From positions 1 to 12,612 of the forward strand of contig JAFGVZ010000101.1 in the NCBI GenBank assembly GCA_016937725.1: DNA of 12,612 bases, read 5' to 3'. A program made the position numbers and the translations under genes. This stretch comes from Paracoccaceae bacterium. Its GTDB lineage: Bacteria > Pseudomonadota > Alphaproteobacteria > Rhodobacterales > Rhodobacteraceae. The notes beneath the pieces are model-generated. The model did not search any database. It had not been told where the DNA came from and worked only from the letters and a program-made list of their open reading frames with translations. Shown piece by piece: positions 5,521-11,899 of the stretch. Position 1 is the stretch's first letter; each line of letters opens with the position of its first letter.

Positions 5521-6249
5521 ATGCCCTGCAAACTTGCTGCCGGAAACTGGAAGATGAATGGGTTGCGCGCCGATCTGGACGAGCTGCACAAGTTGGTCGC
5601 CATGCAGCCCGGACCAGAATGCGGGGTCTTGATCTGCCCCCCGGCCACGCTTCTGGCGCCTATGGCGGCGATTGCAGAGGGCAGTCATGTTCAGCTTGGC
5701 GGGCAGGATTGCCACACGGACAGCAGCGGCGCGCATACCGGCGACATCTCTGCCACCATGTTGGCAGATGCCGGGGCGCGCTATGTGATCTTGGGGCATT
5801 CCGAGCGGCGCGCAGACCATGGCGAGGCGTCAAGCCATGTGGCAGCGAAAGCGCGCGCGGCGCATACGGCAGGGCTGATCGCAATTATCTGCGTGGGAGA
5901 GACAGAGGCAGAGCGCGATGCTGGCCGCACACTGGAAGTGGTCTTGGCGCAGTTGCAAGGCTCGACCCCGGACGGGGCTAACGCCGCCAATACCGTCATT
6001 GCCTACGAACCGGTCTGGGCCATTGGAACAGGCCGCACGCCCACGCTAGAGCAAATTGCCGAGGTGCATGATGCTTTGCGCGCCGCCGTTCCCGATGCGG
6101 GTATGTCATTGCTGTATGGCGGTTCTGTCAAACCCGGCAATGCTGCCGAAATATTCGCGCTGGACAACGTCGATGGCGCGCTGGTGGGTGGGGCCTCGTT
6201 GAAAGCGGTCGATTTCGGCGCGATTATAGCCGCGCTAGACGCCGCTTAG
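5521..6249 (+). CDS. tpiA: Triose-phosphate isomerase
   Basis: A 242-residue TIM-barrel enzyme interconverting dihydroxyacetone phosphate and glyceraldehyde 3-phosphate. All catalytic residues are visible: Lys11 in AGNWKMNG, His93 in LGHSERR, and Glu163 in AYEPVWAIGTG, where the flexible loop 6 follows. The phosphate-binding YGGSVKPGN and DGALVGGASL are near the C terminus. Length is slightly short but normal for alphaproteobacterial TpiA. The ATG has AGGAGA upstream. It is 54 nt after the Fe-S carrier and may have its own promoter in that gap. Its 3' end overlaps the convergent rhomboid frame by 4 nt (6246-6249), so no separate terminator fits between them. Confidence is very high. Confidence 0.98.
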   Translation: MPCKLAAGNWKMNGLRADLDELHKLVAMQPGPECGVLICPPATLLAPMAAIAEGSHVQLGGQDCHTDSSGAHTGDISATMLADAGARYVILGHSERRADHGEASSHVAAKARAAHTAGLIAIICVGETEAERDAGRTLEVVLAQLQGSTPDGANAANTVIAYEPVWAIGTGRTPTLEQIAEVHDALRAAVPDAGMSLLYGGSVKPGNAAEIFALDNVDGALVGGASLKAVDFGAIIAALDAA

Positions 6250-7004
6250 ACCCGGTGGCGCAAACTGGGTGTGGCGATGGCTGCAAACAACACGCCGCCC
6301 ACGAAGCCGCCCAGATGCGCTTCCCATGCCAGCATGCCCGACATCAGCAACCACAGAACAATGTTGAGCACTGCAAGCCCGACCAGCGAACGCCAAAGCG
6401 GGCGCATGGGGCTGCCAAGATGATGACGCAATTGCCATTCCCAGAACTTCCACGCGCCGATCAGACCGAACACCGCCCCGGACGCGCCCACCATGGGCGT
6501 TTCAGTCTGTGACAGCAGCGCAAAGCCCAAGCCGCCCGCGAACGCACTGACCGCATAGAGCAACAGGAAGCCCTTCTGGCCAACGCGGGCGACAACAATG
6601 CCCCCAAGTGCCAACACTGCAACCATATTGCCTAGAAGGTGCAGTAAGCTGCCATGCAGGGCGGCATGGGTGAAGAACATGGCAACCGATTGGCCGGGAT
6701 AGACGGGTTCCCATCCGTTCAGCAGGCCGTTCCAAAACGCACCATACATCAAGAACACGCCGCGCAGCCGCTCGAAACCCAGCAGGCCGGATTCGCCCAG
6801 CGTCAGCATAATCTCTGGCACGCAGGTCAGCGCAACCAGCCACAGAACGGCGGGTGTATTGGCGACAGTCGGAAAGACGATATTGCGCGGAGCCATAAGC
6901 GCGGCTTTGACATTCTCTTCCACGATATGCAAGTCGTCCTGCGCGGGCCGCAAGGCGCGCGCTGACCGACTCACCGTCGTGGAAGACCGAATGTCGGGAC
7001 GCAT
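6246..7004 (-). CDS. Rhomboid-family intramembrane serine protease
   Basis: A 252-residue polytopic membrane protein with a complete rhomboid active site. H122 and N126 lie in LHLLGNM, the catalytic Ser175 in GASGAVFG, and the catalytic His230 in AHLGGFVGG. At least six hydrophobic segments are visible, at roughly 52-69, 107-117, 123-142, 146-164, 173-184, 206-222 and 230-244. Rhomboids cleave transmembrane substrates inside the bilayer; the substrate here is unknown. The start at 7004 lies 6 nt after the sugar transferase stop, with only a weak Shine-Dalgarno (GAAAACGA). Met37 (position 6896) would remove a charged N-terminal tail but has no better ribosome site. The tight spacing suggests co-transcription with the upstream glycosyltransferase. 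It is convergent with tpiA. Confidence 0.9.
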   Translation of the reverse strand: MRPDIRSSTTVSRSARALRPAQDDLHIVEENVKAALMAPRNIVFPTVANTPAVLWLVALTCVPEIMLTLGESGLLGFERLRGVFLMYGAFWNGLLNGWEPVYPGQSVAMFFTHAALHGSLLHLLGNMVAVLALGGIVVARVGQKGFLLLYAVSAFAGGLGFALLSQTETPMVGASGAVFGLIGAWKFWEWQLRHHLGSPMRPLWRSLVGLAVLNIVLWLLMSGMLAWEAHLGGFVGGVLFAAIATPSLRHRV

Positions 7005-7010
7005 TCGTTT

Positions 7011-7706
7011 TCAGTAACCTGTGCTGCGGATTAGGGTGCGCAAGGTTTGCCACACAAGGATGAGATCAGTTTTCAGGCTCAGGTCGCGGGCATATTCCGC
7101 ATCAATCTGGGCGCGACGGCGGAAATGGGCGTCATTGCGCTCTGACACTTGCCACTTGCCAGAGATGCCCGGGCGCAGCGACAGGTAAACAGGAAGCGTG
7201 GGGCCATAAATCTCGACTTGGTCCAGCATCATCGGGCGTGGGCCAAGCAGGCTCATATCGCCCTTCAAGACGTTGAAAAGCTGTGGGATTTCGTCCATAG
7301 AGGTGCGCCGCAAGACCGCGCCGATGCGGGTTACACGCGGGTCGTTCTTCAGCTTTTGCGTAGTTTCCCATTCGCGGCGGCGCTCTGGGTTGTTCTCTAA
7401 CAGTGCATTCAGCATCTTGTCGGCGTTCGGACGCATGGTCGACATCTTCCAGATGCGAAACACCCGGCCGTGACGCCCAAGCCGTTGCTGCGTGTAAAAT
7501 ACCGGGTTTCCGGACAGCGCGTTCGCAATCGCCGCCACCGTCACGATCGGAATGACGATCGGCAGCGCGGTGATTACGATTGCAAGATCGAGCAAACGTT
7601 TACCGAAACGTGCATAAAAACCTTGGCCCGCGCTTTGCCCTGCTTTTTGAGCATGAGACACGACTTCAGCCACTTTTATATCTTGCTGTTGAAAAGGGAT
7701 TGTCAT
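7011..7706 (-). CDS. Polyprenyl-phosphate sugar-1-phosphate transferase (ExoY/Bac_transf family)
   Basis: A 231-residue monotopic phosphoglycosyl transferase of the type that starts exopolysaccharide or capsule repeat units on undecaprenyl phosphate at the inner membrane. After a polar N-terminal region there is one re-entrant hydrophobic helix (about 39-64). The family blocks follow: QQRLGR (73-78), W-K-M-S-T-M (86-91), the catalytic Asp138-Glu139 dyad in SMDEIPQLFN, GDMSLLGPRP (149-158) and RPGISGKWQV (178-187). The ATG at 7706 is preferred to an upstream in-frame ATG because GGAGAAA lies just before it. The short form without extra N-terminal membrane helices resembles ExoY rather than WbaP. 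It is divergent from the ExeA-type ATPase and followed 6 nt later by the rhomboid gene. The sugar specificity is unknown. Confidence 0.9.
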   Translation of the reverse strand: MTIPFQQQDIKVAEVVSHAQKAGQSAGQGFYARFGKRLLDLAIVITALPIVIPIVTVAAIANALSGNPVFYTQQRLGRHGRVFRIWKMSTMRPNADKMLNALLENNPERRREWETTQKLKNDPRVTRIGAVLRRTSMDEIPQLFNVLKGDMSLLGPRPMMLDQVEIYGPTLPVYLSLRPGISGKWQVSERNDAHFRRRAQIDAEYARDLSLKTDLILVWQTLRTLIRSTGY

Positions 7707-7822
7707 CGCTTTCTCCGTGTCGTCATCACACACATCGACCTCTCAAGGTGCCTCTTTTAATCGCTCTTGACGCACCTGACACTGACTTCGGGGCAACAAT
7801 AAGTTAATAAAGAGACGCAATG

Positions 7823-7841
7823 TAAACTTACGCTTAACCAT
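7823..7841 (+). promoter_or_regulatory. Candidate CtrA-binding site
   Basis: TAAA-N7-TTAACCAT matches the alphaproteobacterial CtrA consensus TTAA-N7-TTAA with one mismatch in the left half, and the right half is the full TTAACCAT form. It lies 117 nt upstream of the sugar transferase start and 313 nt upstream of the ATPase start, so it is better placed for the transferase. Binding is inferred from sequence only. Confidence 0.45.
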
Positions 7842-7926
7842 CCATAATTTCACCATATTTTCGGCAAATCTGGGGTCGCGTGACGCCGAAGCACTTCAAC
7901 TGTTCCGTGAAGCTGAACAAAGACAA

Positions 7927-7945
7927 CTCTGTTTAGGCTCTGTTT
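7927..7945. repeat. Direct repeat CTCTGTTT, 11-bp period
   Basis: CTCTGTTT occurs at 7927-7934 and again at 7938-7945, one helical turn apart, so both copies face the same side of the DNA. This spacing is common in activator or repressor sites. No known regulator is recognised. Confidence 0.35.
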
Positions 7946-8154
7946 CGCAAATCACTGGTTAGGTTTTCGTTGCCGCGCTGACGAGCGGTCTTGTGTTAAT
8001 GTTTGATTCGTTTTTTAGCGGCTGAAAAAATCTTATAAATCCGTATCAGAGCTGGTCAAAGTCACGGCGTTGCCCTCTTTGCGCTTGAATTTCGTCATTT
8101 CATAGCGGTATCGCAAGGGCAGGGCGATCGCGTCCGCAACTGGCAAAGGGCAGG

Positions 8155-8991
8155 ATGGCACACGGGTTTTCCTCTTATCTGGACCATTTCGGGTTCAAGC
8201 AAAGGCCGTTCTCGTTAACGCCCGATCCGGAATTCCTGTTTTGGTCCGATACTGCGCGCGGGGCCTATGCCATGTTGCAATACGGGTTGGCGACACGTGC
8301 ACCGATCACCTTGCTGACGGGCGAGATTGGTGCGGGCAAAACGGTTCTGCTTCAGCATTTCATCGAAGAAGCTGATGATGACGACAGCCTGTCCATTGCG
8401 CTAGTGACGAACACCCGGCCTAACACACGCGAAATTCTGCAATGGTTGTTGCCGGAGCTGACGCAGAGCGACCTGAGTGACGAATCCAAATTCCTGAAGG
8501 TGCAGGAATTCCTGATCCAAGAATTCAACGAAGGGCGCCGCGTTCTGCTGGTGATTGATGAAGCGCAGAACCTGTCGCTAGAGGCCTTGGAAGAATTGCG
8601 CATGTTGACCAACATCAACTTGGGCAAGGAAGAGGTGTTGCAGCTTTTCCTGATCGGCCAGCCCGAATTGCGTGACCATGTGCGACGCAAGGAACTGGTG
8701 CAATTCGCGCAACGTGTCGCGGCGAATTATCACCTGCCCTACATGCAGCCCGAAACGGTGCTGCACTACATCTCGCACCGTCTGAAAGTGGCAGGTGGCA
8801 AGCCCAACATCTTCAGCAAGCAAGCCGGGATGCTGATTCACGAGGTCACGGGTGGGGTGCCGCGACTGATAAACCAGCTTTGCGACATGTCCTTGACCTA
8901 TGCGTTTGCACAAGGCGACCAAGTGGTGAAGCGCGCCACCGTCCAATCCGTGCTGGACGATGGCATTTTCTTCGCACCGTTGCGCAGTTAA
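8155..8991 (+). CDS. ExeA/GspA-type AAA ATPase, probable exopolysaccharide-associated
   Basis: A 278-residue P-loop ATPase of the ExeA/GspA family (AAA_22). The N-terminal signature reads YLDHFGFKQRPFSLTPDPEF followed by LF. Walker A GEIGAGKT is at 56-63, Walker B LLVIDEAQ has Asp135-Glu136, and LFLIGQPELRD and GGVPRLINQLCD follow. Typical ExeA/GspA proteins add a membrane helix and a peptidoglycan-binding domain after the ATPase; neither is present, and the protein ends soon after the AAA lid. Stand-alone versions are known from exopolysaccharide loci, including XrtA-type clusters, which fits the divergent ExoY-like gene. The start is the ATG at 8155 with AAGGG about 5 nt upstream. It is convergent with gloA, only 3 nt between stops. 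The exact cellular role is not known. Confidence 0.85.
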   Translation: MAHGFSSYLDHFGFKQRPFSLTPDPEFLFWSDTARGAYAMLQYGLATRAPITLLTGEIGAGKTVLLQHFIEEADDDDSLSIALVTNTRPNTREILQWLLPELTQSDLSDESKFLKVQEFLIQEFNEGRRVLLVIDEAQNLSLEALEELRMLTNINLGKEEVLQLFLIGQPELRDHVRRKELVQFAQRVAANYHLPYMQPETVLHYISHRLKVAGGKPNIFSKQAGMLIHEVTGGVPRLINQLCDMSLTYAFAQGDQVVKRATVQSVLDDGIFFAPLRS

Positions 8992-8994
8992 CGC

Positions 8995-9417
8995 CTACCA
9001 GTGGCCGGTATTTTCCATGCTGGCCCAAGGTTCGGCTGGGGCAAGCGCCTTACCCTTTTGCAACAATTCCACACTCACGTTATCGGGCGAGCGCACAAAT
9101 GCCATATACCCGTCGCGCGGCGGGCGGTTGATGGTGACACCATTGTCCATAAGATGCTGGCATGTGGCGTAAATGTCGTCCACCTCATAGGCCAGATGCC
9201 CGAAATGGCGGCTGTCAGAGGGCAGCGCGTCGTCGCCATCCCAGTTCCAAGTGAGTTCCACGGGGCATTCCGGCTGTCCGGGCGGGGCCATGAAGATGAG
9301 CGAAAAGCGACCGCCTTCGCTATCGTGGCGGCGGATTTCTTCCAGCCCCAGCAATTTGTAGAATGCCATAGAGGCGTCGAGATCCTTGACCCGGACCATG
9401 GTGTGTAGATAGCGCAT
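8995..9417 (-). CDS. gloA: Lactoylglutathione lyase (glyoxalase I)
   Basis: A 140-residue VOC-superfamily enzyme converting the methylglyoxal-glutathione hemithioacetal to S-lactoylglutathione. The four metal ligands fall where E. coli GloA has them: His5 in MRYLHTMVRV, Glu54 in VELTWNW, His74 in FGHLAYEVDD and Glu117 in VSVELLQKG. The two beta-alpha-beta-beta-beta modules are complete. The ATG at 9417 has a clear AAGGAG about 9 nt upstream; the reading frame continues far beyond it, but only as antisense to thyA. The gene is divergent from thyA across a 132-nt gap and convergent with the ATPase. A Ni/Co-type enzyme is likely from the short length, since Zn-type enzymes usually carry insertions, but this is inference. 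Confidence 0.93.
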   Translation of the reverse strand: MRYLHTMVRVKDLDASMAFYKLLGLEEIRRHDSEGGRFSLIFMAPPGQPECPVELTWNWDGDDALPSDSRHFGHLAYEVDDIYATCQHLMDNGVTINRPPRDGYMAFVRSPDNVSVELLQKGKALAPAEPWASMENTGHW

Positions 9418-9549
9418 TCTGTCACTCCTTTTCTGTTGCTTCGCAGGTATGTTCATTGCCGGGCGGATCAAGGCGCGAGGGGGGTTTTCAAGACCCGCGA
9501 AAACGGGCATGGTCTGGCAAAACACAGCATGATGTGGGCGGAGTGCGCG
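9418..9549. promoter_or_regulatory. Divergent gloA-thyA promoter region with a 6-bp inverted repeat
   Basis: This 132-nt gap must hold promoters for both genes. GTTTTC (9484-9489) and GAAAAC (9499-9504) form an inverted repeat with a 9-nt centre, 45 nt before the thyA ATG; it could be an operator or a leader hairpin. GGAG (9540-9543) is the thyA ribosome binding site. No clear -35/-10 pair was identified. Confidence 0.35.
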
Positions 9550-10329
9550 ATGCAGCAATATCTGGATGGTTTGCGGTATATTCTGGACCATGGAACTCCT
9601 AGCGACGACCGAACGGGCACAGGCACCTTGTCGGTCTTTGGCTTGCAGATGCGCTATGATCTGGCCGATGGTTTTCCGCTGGTGACCACCAAGCGCGTGC
9701 ATCTGAAATCTGTCCTTCACGAACTGCTCTGGTTCCTGTCTGGGGATACAAATATCGGATATTTGAAAGCCCATGGCGTGTCCATCTGGGATGAATGGGC
9801 CGATGCTTCCGGTGATCTTGGCCCGGTCTACGGCAAGCAATGGCGAGATTTTGGCGGCGTCGACCAGATCGAAACCTTGGTTGCGCAGATCAAGTCTAGC
9901 CCAGATAGCCGCAGGCTTATCGTCTCTGCATGGAACCCGGCCGATGTGCCCGATATGGCTTTGCCGCCGTGTCATACGCTGTGGCAGGTGCGCGTGCTGG
10001 GCGGAAAGCTTCATTTGCAGCTTTATCAGCGGTCTGCGGACATGTTTCTGGGGGTGCCGTTCAACATTGCGTCCTATGCTCTGTTGCAGATGATGCTGGC
10101 ACGGGTCTGTGGTGTGGAACCCGGCCATTTCATACACACCATGGGCGACGCGCATATCTATTCCAACCATATGGACCAAGTGAAAACCCAGTTGGCGCGC
10201 GATCCGCGCCCTTTGCCGCGCATGCAGATCCTGCGCAGTCCCGATAGCATTTTCGACTTCATCTATGATGACTTCCAGATTGAGGGGTATGATCCGCACC
10301 CTGCGATCAAAGCCCCGGTGGCGGTCTGA
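9550..10329 (+). CDS. thyA: Thymidylate synthase ThyA
   Basis: A 259-residue folate-dependent thymidylate synthase, methylating dUMP to dTMP with methylene-tetrahydrofolate and releasing dihydrofolate. The family blocks are complete: SDDRTGTGTLSVFG near the N terminus, WDEWA and LGPVYGKQWRDF. The catalytic Cys141 is in LPPCHTLWQV, then QLYQRSADMFLGVPFNIASY, GDAHIYSNH and a C terminus ending KAPVAV. The ATG at 9550 follows GGAG with 6-nt spacing, and MQQYLDGLRYIL matches the family start; upstream in-frame ATGs add unrelated residues. Its stop overlaps the folA start (TGATG, 10327-10331), so dihydrofolate production and reduction are translationally coupled. Nothing is unusual in the protein. 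Confidence 0.98.
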   Translation: MQQYLDGLRYILDHGTPSDDRTGTGTLSVFGLQMRYDLADGFPLVTTKRVHLKSVLHELLWFLSGDTNIGYLKAHGVSIWDEWADASGDLGPVYGKQWRDFGGVDQIETLVAQIKSSPDSRRLIVSAWNPADVPDMALPPCHTLWQVRVLGGKLHLQLYQRSADMFLGVPFNIASYALLQMMLARVCGVEPGHFIHTMGDAHIYSNHMDQVKTQLARDPRPLPRMQILRSPDSIFDFIYDDFQIEGYDPHPAIKAPVAV

Positions 10330-10808
10330 TGCTGACCTTGGTCGTCGCGTGTGCGCGGAACGGGGCGATTGGGCGGGCGAACACGATCCCGTGGAGCGCG
10401 CCAGAGGATCTGGCGTTTTTCCAGCGCGAAACGCTGGGCGGCGCGCTGATCATGGGGCGCAACACATGGGACAGCCTTCCGAGAAAGCCCTTGCCGCGCA
10501 GGCTGAACATTGTTGTTACCTCACGCCCCGTCGCGGAAGAAGGCGCGGTTGTTGCAACAATTGAGACCGCCAGAGAAACCGCGCTGGCACATGGGCATGC
10601 GCGCCACTACGCCATCGGCGGCGCGGCGATTTATGCCGCCTTTCTGCCAACAGCCGACCGTTTGCTGATTACAGAAGTTGCGCTGGATGTCCCGGATGCA
10701 GATACGTTTTTTCCGCCCGTGGACCTGTCGGCATGGCGTAAGTCTGTCACGATAAAATTGCGTGATGCTGCCCCTGCGTGCCATGTCAGCGAGTATCTTC
10801 GCAACTGA
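10329..10808 (+). CDS. folA: Dihydrofolate reductase
   Basis: A 159-residue NADPH-dependent dihydrofolate reductase, regenerating the tetrahydrofolate consumed by ThyA. The motifs are in order: NGAIGRANTIPW (11-22), catalytic Asp27 in PEDLAFF, MGRNTWDSLP, RRLNIVVTSRP, YAIGGAAIYAAFLPTADRL and TFFPPVD. Length equals E. coli FolA. The start is set by the overlap with the thyA stop and by the family N terminus MLTLVVA. It is probably the last gene of a two-gene operon, since a 7-bp hairpin lies about 10 nt after its stop, although without a T-tract. No unusual residue is seen around the trimethoprim-binding pocket. Confidence 0.97.
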   Translation: MLTLVVACARNGAIGRANTIPWSAPEDLAFFQRETLGGALIMGRNTWDSLPRKPLPRRLNIVVTSRPVAEEGAVVATIETARETALAHGHARHYAIGGAAIYAAFLPTADRLLITEVALDVPDADTFFPPVDLSAWRKSVTIKLRDAAPACHVSEYLRN

Positions 10809-10817
10809 CCTTCTGCG

Positions 10818-10837
10818 TTGTTGCGCCGCAGCAACAA
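10818..10837 (+). terminator. Hairpin after folA, terminator-like but without a T-tract
   Basis: TTGTTGC (10818-10824) pairs perfectly with GCAACAA (10831-10837) around a 6-nt loop, beginning 9 nt after the folA stop. The following bases are GGTGTAGG, so it is not a canonical intrinsic terminator. It may stabilise the mRNA end or need Rho. Confidence 0.4.
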
Positions 10838-10872
10838 GGTGTAGGCAACCAGCTGCCGCATGGCCCGACACT

Positions 10873-10908
10873 ACATGTTGTGTTGGGTCCGCCACTTCCT
10901 CAACATGT
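10873..10908. repeat. 8-bp inverted repeat ACATGTTG / CAACATGT
   Basis: ACATGTTG (10873-10880) and its exact complement CAACATGT (10901-10908) are separated by 20 nt. Each arm contains the palindrome ACATGT. The arms lie 28 bp apart start to start, nearly three helical turns, as for a dimeric regulator pair, or they could form a long-loop hairpin. No known consensus is matched. Confidence 0.4.
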
Positions 10909-11160
10909 GATATTTCCGGGGCGTCTTTGCTCTACCTTTGATGTATCTGCGTTTCATAAATTGCGCGCTTTGAGTGAGTTCATGGCAATTCAGTGGCTTG
11001 TAAGCCTTTGGAAGGATGCAATGTTGCCACAACCCGGACAATTGGGTATCCTAGCCAGTAATAATTGATGCCCAAAAAATGGGCGCACGCGGTCCACGTC
11101 GAGGTTTTCGGCGCTCCGCAGAGGCAGAGGCAACTATGTGCAGGTCATCCGACCCTTATG

Positions 11161-11196
11161 TTTGCGCGTGTTCGCAAAGCCCCGCTGTCGGCGGGT
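11161..11196 (+). promoter_or_regulatory. Two adjacent hairpins in the leader of the cellulose genes
   Basis: TTTGCG (11161-11166) pairs with CGCAAA (11173-11178) around a 6-nt loop. Just after it, a CCCGC/GCGGG pair (about 11182-11196) forms a second stem with a 5-nt loop. They end about 38 nt before the lipoprotein ATG and would sit in its 5' untranslated region. No riboswitch class was recognised. Confidence 0.35.
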
Positions 11197-11233
11197 CGTC
11201 GGTATGTGACCTTCACTTAAATCGGGCAGACAT

Positions 11234-11875
11234 ATGCGAACTCGTCTATTGGTGAATGCCGCATCTGCGGCGGTTGGTGTGAAGCGCGCGCCCCTGGTTG
11301 CCTTGGTTGCCGGGCTGGCTTTGCTGTCGGCATGCGGTCTCAGGCTTCCGGGCGACACTGACAGCCCAACAGAATTGGCCGAAGCGACAACGGAATTCCG
11401 TGTTGTGCCCGCGACCCGCGCCTTTATCAGCGTGCCGCAGGCGCTTTTAGTCATGGAGCGCGATTTGGGCGCGGCAGTCGAGCAGCGGATCACGTTGCCC
11501 AATCAGACCACGCTTGCAGGTGAAAACATGATCATCATGCGCGCCCAGCAAGCAGGCTATGCGCGTGGCACGCGTTTTGTTCTGAGCGAACAATTGTCGC
11601 AATTCGGCGGTGCCCCTGCGCCGTTTGCGGGTGTGTCGGACGGTGCTTTGACGGCAACCTCTGACAGTTTTGGGGATATTACCTACACCACAACCCGCCC
11701 CGGTGGTGATGTGACATGTGTGCTGGCGTTCCGGCGCACGCAAACGGCCAGCCGCGCCTTGCCGCGCGGCAGCCGCGCTTTGGATATCATGCTTAGAAAT
11801 TGTGTGTCGGGAAGTGTCGAGCAGGCACTCTCCCCAATCGGTGCAAGTGCGTTCGGTCTTGGATTGCCGAGCTAA
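11234..11875 (+). CDS. bcsN: Lipoprotein preceding bcsA, tentatively cellulose biosynthesis protein BcsN
   Basis: A 213-residue probable lipoprotein. A hydrophobic signal (PLVALVAGLALLSAC) ends in the lipobox L-S-A-C with Cys34 as the lipidation site, followed by Gly and a Ser/Thr/Glu-rich linker. The rest is a soluble domain with EFRVVPATRAFISVP, VMERDLGAAVEQRITLPNQT and a C-terminal DIMLRNCVSGSVEQALSPIG. It is immediately followed by bcsA (24-nt gap). The layout resembles BcsN, a family found beside cellulose synthase genes in Rhizobiales and Rhodobacterales; this match is from memory and only moderately secure. The ATG at 11234 has a weak ribosome site. A GTG at 11279 (Val16) would give a shorter, more typical 19-residue signal peptide and is a realistic alternative start. 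Its biochemical role is unknown. Confidence 0.6.
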   Translation: MRTRLLVNAASAAVGVKRAPLVALVAGLALLSACGLRLPGDTDSPTELAEATTEFRVVPATRAFISVPQALLVMERDLGAAVEQRITLPNQTTLAGENMIIMRAQQAGYARGTRFVLSEQLSQFGGAPAPFAGVSDGALTATSDSFGDITYTTTRPGGDVTCVLAFRRTQTASRALPRGSRALDIMLRNCVSGSVEQALSPIGASAFGLGLPS

Positions 11876-11899
11876 TTCTGTTTTCAGGAGAGTGAATTC

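Larger units (their letters stand above)
7707..8154. other. 448-nt divergent intergenic region between the sugar transferase and the ATPase
   Basis: No credible gene is seen here. The stretch is AT-richer than its surroundings, notably at 7795-7860 and 7990-8040, and must hold promoters for both divergent genes. It contains a CtrA-like box (7823-7841), an 11-bp-spaced direct repeat (7927-7945), a CTTCA/TGAAG inverted repeat with a 9-nt loop around 7895-7913, and a near-symmetric T6/A6 tract (about 8011-8030) followed by TTATAAAT. I could not assign -35 and -10 pairs with confidence. Confidence 0.6.
10809..11233. other. 425-nt intergenic region between folA and the cellulose genes
   Basis: No convincing gene is seen. 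The stretch holds a hairpin after folA (10818-10837), an 8-bp inverted repeat (10873-10908), a possible 28-codon frame (10982-11068), a small hairpin right after it (11070-11084), and two hairpins close to the next gene (11161-11178 and about 11182-11196). The promoter of the downstream lipoprotein-bcsA unit must lie here, but I could not place it. Confidence 0.6.

Noticed and set aside
8011..8030. T6/A6 near-palindrome before the ATPase as a terminator hairpin
   Set aside because: The inner part does not pair (A-G mismatch and almost no loop), so only an A/T-rich symmetric tract remains, more likely part of a promoter.
9418..10299. Long minus-strand open frame upstream of gloA, opposite thyA
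   Set aside because: It merely extends the gloA frame antisense to thyA. A strong ribosome site at 9424-9430 and the family N terminus place the gloA start at 9417.
10818..10837. Canonical Rho-independent terminator after folA
   Set aside because: The stem is perfect but is followed by GGTGTAGG rather than a T-tract; listed only as terminator-like.
11100..11233. Cyclic di-GMP riboswitch in front of the cellulose genes
   Set aside because: The context invites it, but I could not find the conserved landmarks of the known classes. Only generic hairpins are present.
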